Made by a program: the position numbers and the translations under genes. A DNA stretch of 64,000 bases from Epiperipatus broadwayi. Lineage: Eukaryota > Onychophora > Udeonychophora > Euonychophora > Peripatidae. The notes under the pieces are model-generated. The model was not told the origin of the DNA. It did no database searches and saw only the letters and a program-made list of their open reading frames with translations. Positions 60,155-64,000 of the stretch are shown here, one piece after another. Numbering within the stretch: the first letter of the stretch is position 1; each line of letters starts with the position of its first letter. The stretch covers positions 7,119,125 to 7,183,124 of the forward strand of contig JAQFVV010012441.1 of assembly GCA_028023455.1 (NCBI GenBank). The letters are read 5' to 3'.

Positions 60155-62861
60155 TGACAGACAGGGTAAAATTAATTCTATTATAATTTTTTAATACCTT
60201 GTATTATATCTTGTAAATTATTTTTTAGTTAATATCTTTAATTATTTGCCAATTAATTAATGTTTTTTTTTTTTTAAAAAAAAAAAGAACAAAAAAATAA
60301 GCATCAGCTTTTAATTAGAAAATCTAGAGAAAGTAACGACAAAAAATTGAAGTTTACAAAAAATTCCGCAACTTTTTATCAACTTATACTCAATAAACTT
60401 GACTGATTCTTAAATTAATAAAAATAAATAATGCATTTTACTTTTTTGCATATAAAAATCACTACAAACTCATTAAGTAAAACTAAGTTTAAAAGCTAAT
60501 TACTTATAAAAGGAAATTTAAAAAAATAAAACGGACAAAAAAAACATTGAATATGTGTAGTTGTAAATTAGAAAATAAAGTAATTTACAAAATAGATAAA
60601 ATGAATAAGGTAAAAAAACAATCATCGTCATAACCATTAGTTAACTGCTAAAATGCTATTCACAGTGACGTCATTGGCCAAGTATTTCTCAGCATTGCTT
60701 TTCAAACCATTGTACTACTATTTTTTTTATTATCAACAATCTAACATCTTTTTTATTTTATAGTTTTAGTTTATCCTTCCAAAATAATCTTCATAATTTA
60801 TCTGTTGCCAATGTATTTAATTTCTTTTTCACTTTCTTTTATGTAATTTTTTTTTATTCTTTTCTTCACTTAACAATATTATAACTCTAATTTTCCATTT
60901 ATCTTTTCCATTCTCAAAATTTGTATCTTTATTGCTTCCAACGTCCTTCTTTTTTCATTTTCCAATAGTTCATGTCTCTGCTCTCATATTAAAAATAAAA
61001 AAAAAAAACAAGTAGTCAATAGTTTTATACTTTAACTTTAATCGACCGTAAACAACTGCTGCTTATTAAAAGTCTGCCGTAAACTCTATAATGTTAGATT
61101 TTATAACTATAACATTATTTTCAATGCCATATATTTTTCTAAATACATAAATAGCACAAATTTGTTAATGCTCGTCACCTCCCATATAACTGTTTCTATA
61201 GATTTTGATTATGTATTTTCAGTACGATTTTTCTACAAGTTGTTATTAATTTTGTTTAAAGTTTTTTATCTAAGGTTACATTACGGAATTAATTGATTGT
61301 CACGTGAAGCAACTTCTTACTTTTTTCTCTCCGCCCAATAATTTGGTGTTTTCCCCGAACATATCTTTATTGGTGCGTGCAAAAAAAGTAAAAAGATATC
61401 ATTTCCAAACAATTACATAAATTAACCCATTATAAAAATCCATAATATAGGTAAACAAAATATTAATCTTCCCCTAAAAGAAAAGAAAACTAAGAGTCAT
61501 AAATAAATATAGAGAATATCAACTGGGTATTGCGTTTAACCAAACATCCTAGTTGATTAAAGTATGAATTTTAATTCAAGGTTCAAAAATCATCATCTAT
61601 TCCTCTATTAGATGTCGTTGACCAGGCCAACATCTGATGAAGGGAGTCAAATAATACAATTCAAAACTTTTCTTGTATACTAACCTATGGGTTTTGCTAA
61701 TAGTGAATGTACTTAAGAAAGTATAAATAATTTGTGAACTTTTCCAAAGTAAACAACAATTTAACTAGGTGATGGCAATAACCCAACATATAAATTTCTT
61801 GATAATCTGTTGCCTTCTACTTTACATATATTTTATTTCAAAATATCCAATTAAGAAATCAATCTATATAAAAAAATTCAATGTCAATATAATACCTATC
61901 TTCTTTCCTTTATTTTTCTATTAAAGCTTTAATAATAATCCTCATTTGTGTAATTGCTTATTTTAACGAATTGATTTTCAAATACCAAAAACACATATAA
62001 TATTTGTGTGAAAGTTTGTAATGATGGCTTTATCTAGTGGACTATATTCATCATTTATAATTAATTGTTAAACATCTAGAAAAATTCAAATTTTAATTAA
62101 ATTTTTTAAACACATTCCATAGGTTAATGTATAATAAAGCATTTTTGAGTGTTAATATTCTCTTTTATTTAGATATTTCTGGCATGACCAGTGGCAGGTA
62201 CTAATACACAAATTGAATCTGGAACTTTTAGATTTTTATTTATCAAATTTAATAAGATCCTCTAGACAATTAGGATAGTTGGTTAGATTATCACCTTAAA
62301 TTAAGTATTTTTAATCTAACGATCCTAAGTTTGATGTTCATGGTAGCCTAATTAGGTAGATTGCAATCTTACATTTAGTATTCACAAATCTTAAGATCCC
62401 ACTTTCAATTTACCTACGGATGATATCATTGATCAGATCAATAACACCTGAAGAAGACAAAAGGTACCATTGAAATTTTGTATTATATATATTAACTTGA
62501 GTGTTATTTCTAACATTTGCATATTTGATAAGTTTAAATAAAGTTTGACATTTTCTAAAGAATATTTAACAATTAATTTTACGTGCTGCAAATAATACAT
62601 CATATAATTACATGTAAACATATTTAATCTATTATAAATTTGTCTACTCAATATTATTTTCTTGGCATCATAAATATATTTTTGATAATAATCTTCATTT
62701 TTTGAGGTTTAATGAAGTATTTTTTACAGAAAACTCATAGCTGTTAAAAGAAAATATATATTTTTTCTATCTTCAGAATAATATTTTTTTTATTACAAGC
62801 ATATATTAACTTTCTCAAATCTTTTAATCTAAATCACTTGTCATATAAGTATATTACTTAA
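60155..62861. other. AT-rich noncoding
   Basis: No supported gene. It holds a CRE plus CCAAT cluster (annotated separately) and two weak hammerhead-like strings near 61630 and 62448 that fail to fold. Confidence 0.4.
60666..60677. promoter_or_regulatory. CRE palindrome overlapping an inverted CCAAT box
   Basis: TGACGTCA at 60666-60673 overlaps ATTGG at 60673-60677. CRE next to CCAAT is a known promoter arrangement, but no gene start is visible nearby. Confidence 0.25.
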
Positions 62862-62985
62862 TTTTTTTTTTTTTTAAAGTGTCATAGCATCGGCCGGAAC
62901 GCGAACCCGCAACCCGGGCAACTGCCTGCAAGTGCAAGGCAATCGCGCTGACCTCTCGACCACAATTGCATTTCCAGTGTCGGAT
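62862..62985 (-). mobile_element. tRNA-derived SINE-like element
   Basis: A GC-rich block in AT-rich DNA. Minus strand: A box TGGTCGAGAGG at 62962-62952 fits TRGYNNARNNG. A B-box-like GGTTCGCGTTCC lies at 62907-62896, with 44 nt between. An anticodon-stem-like GCC/GGC region (GCCTTGCACTTGCAGGC) lies between them. The unit ends in poly(A) (poly(T) at 62862-62875 on plus). The B box deviates and the loop lacks the normal U33, so a SINE or tRNA pseudogene is likelier than a working tRNA. Confidence 0.6.
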
Positions 62986-64000
62986 TTAGTTGTAGCATTT
63001 ATATTTTCCACTACCGTGAACTTATCTATTTTAGTTTTTTTTTATTAACATTAACAAAGCGTTGTAATTTTTATCATACAAATCTGTGACACTTTTCTGG
63101 AATATTTCTTCTGAGTTCATTACTTTATCTCTGCACTAAACTAGAAATATCACCTGGTTTGGCGCAGTTGGTAACGCTCTACAAAGATTTGCTTTCTCTC
63201 CCTATAACATTTTTCTTCAATGTTTGCTTTATTCCAAATAGCTGCTTTTATTTTAACAAAAGTATTTCTGCTTATAGTAAATTAGATCAAATAACATATT
63301 GTTTATAATAACTTATATTTATTTTAAAGTCACATTTATTTATCTTAATATGTAGGTAACCAGCATCTCGGAGCCCTCTACAAAGTTTCAATTTTTTTTA
63401 AAAATATTCATAACTATTCACTAATTCTTCTTTTAATGTAGGTATAGAACTAAAAATAAAAACAATAGTTAGCACTGAATATATTTTAGAAATTCATTGA
63501 AATTAATTTTATAATTCAAAAAGAATCTTTATTCCCTTTTCCTTGGTAAGTTTTTATTACATTTTTGACATCTTTTTAGATGCTTTCTATTGACGTTTTA
63601 CAGTAAGTAGTGCAAAGTAATTTAATCTTGGATTGTTGATTGTAATCCTTTAGTAATCTTTAATCTTCTTAAGTTTTCTAAATATTTCTAACATTTGTAA
63701 CTGAAAGAATTATCAAAAAAACTACAAAATCTCAATACAACCCTTTTTCTAATGAATTATACTTTTGCAATAAAAAATTGCCAAAATTCCTAAATCTCAT
63801 GTTCTTATTATGAACGTCTTTAGGCAATTATATAACAATAAATTGTAAGTATAATATGTCAGAATAGATATTTATTTTACATATTACACTTTTGTATTAT
63901 TTTCTGATTTTTGGAAATGAATTATACAATTAAATTCTAAAAAAACTCCAAAACGATTCCCAATATTTTTCATGTCAATAAATCGAACATTTATTTATTG
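62986..64000. other. AT-rich noncoding with a tRNA 5'-half-like motif
   Basis: CCTGGTTTGGCGCAGTTGG at about 63153-63171 includes a perfect A-box match (TGGCGCAGTTGG at 63160-63171) and D-arm-like sequence, but no B box follows. The rest shows no gene. Confidence 0.35.

Noticed and set aside
61630-61670. CTGATGA with later CAAAAC
   Set aside because: The GAAA box is absent and no helix II or III forms.
62448-62490. CTGAAGA (fits CUGANGA) followed by GAAA at 62472
   Set aside because: Helix II pairing is very poor and no UH site with a closing helix III or helix I was found.

Overview
This is an AT-rich stretch of animal (eukaryotic) genomic DNA with no complete conventional host gene. The evidence is eukaryotic retroelements, a Merlin-type DNA transposon, SINE-like and MITE-like repeats, long (TA)n and (GATA)n microsatellites, and GT-AG splice-like and AATAAA signals. 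An AT-rich invertebrate fits best. I cannot name the phylum from sequence alone, and nothing points to a prokaryote.

The left end (1-5 kb) holds a GC-richer open frame that may be a coding exon, a minisatellite and a 248-bp tandem duplication. Between 5 and 16 kb lie two copies of one MITE family, other inverted repeats, two exon-like segments (9676-9760 and 11040-11291, the second followed by AATAAA), and two inverted-repeat elements that carry hammerhead ribozyme (HHR) motifs. A 5'-truncated RTE-like LINE lies at 24.4-26.1 kb on the minus strand. A third HHR palindrome is at 28.2-28.6 kb and a MITE at 30.4-30.7 kb.

From 33.3 to 42.2 kb there are two pairs of Penelope-like elements (PLEs). 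Each pair is head to head and forms a large palindrome with a short spacer. Pair A keeps two open GIY-YIG endonuclease reading frames. Pair B is decayed, with RT and endonuclease fragments, and has been invaded by a Merlin transposon in one arm and a LINE 3' fragment in the other; the LINE fragment has a perfect 12-bp target duplication. HHR-like motifs sit just downstream of the endonuclease frames.

A fourth HHR element (43.1-44.1 kb) has about 414-bp monomers arranged in tandem and inverted. The right third (44-64 kb) is mostly featureless AT-rich DNA with palindromes, microsatellites including a roughly 295-bp GATA array, and a tRNA-derived SINE-like element.

The main result is the HHR set. 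Seven motifs have the CUGANGA core, the GAAA box and a UH cleavage site in correct register, in four non-coding inverted-repeat elements, close to PLEs whose 3' ends carry related motifs. This suggests a family of non-autonomous, self-cleaving, retrozyme-like elements that may use PLE machinery. The motifs are seen directly; activity and mobilisation are inferred.
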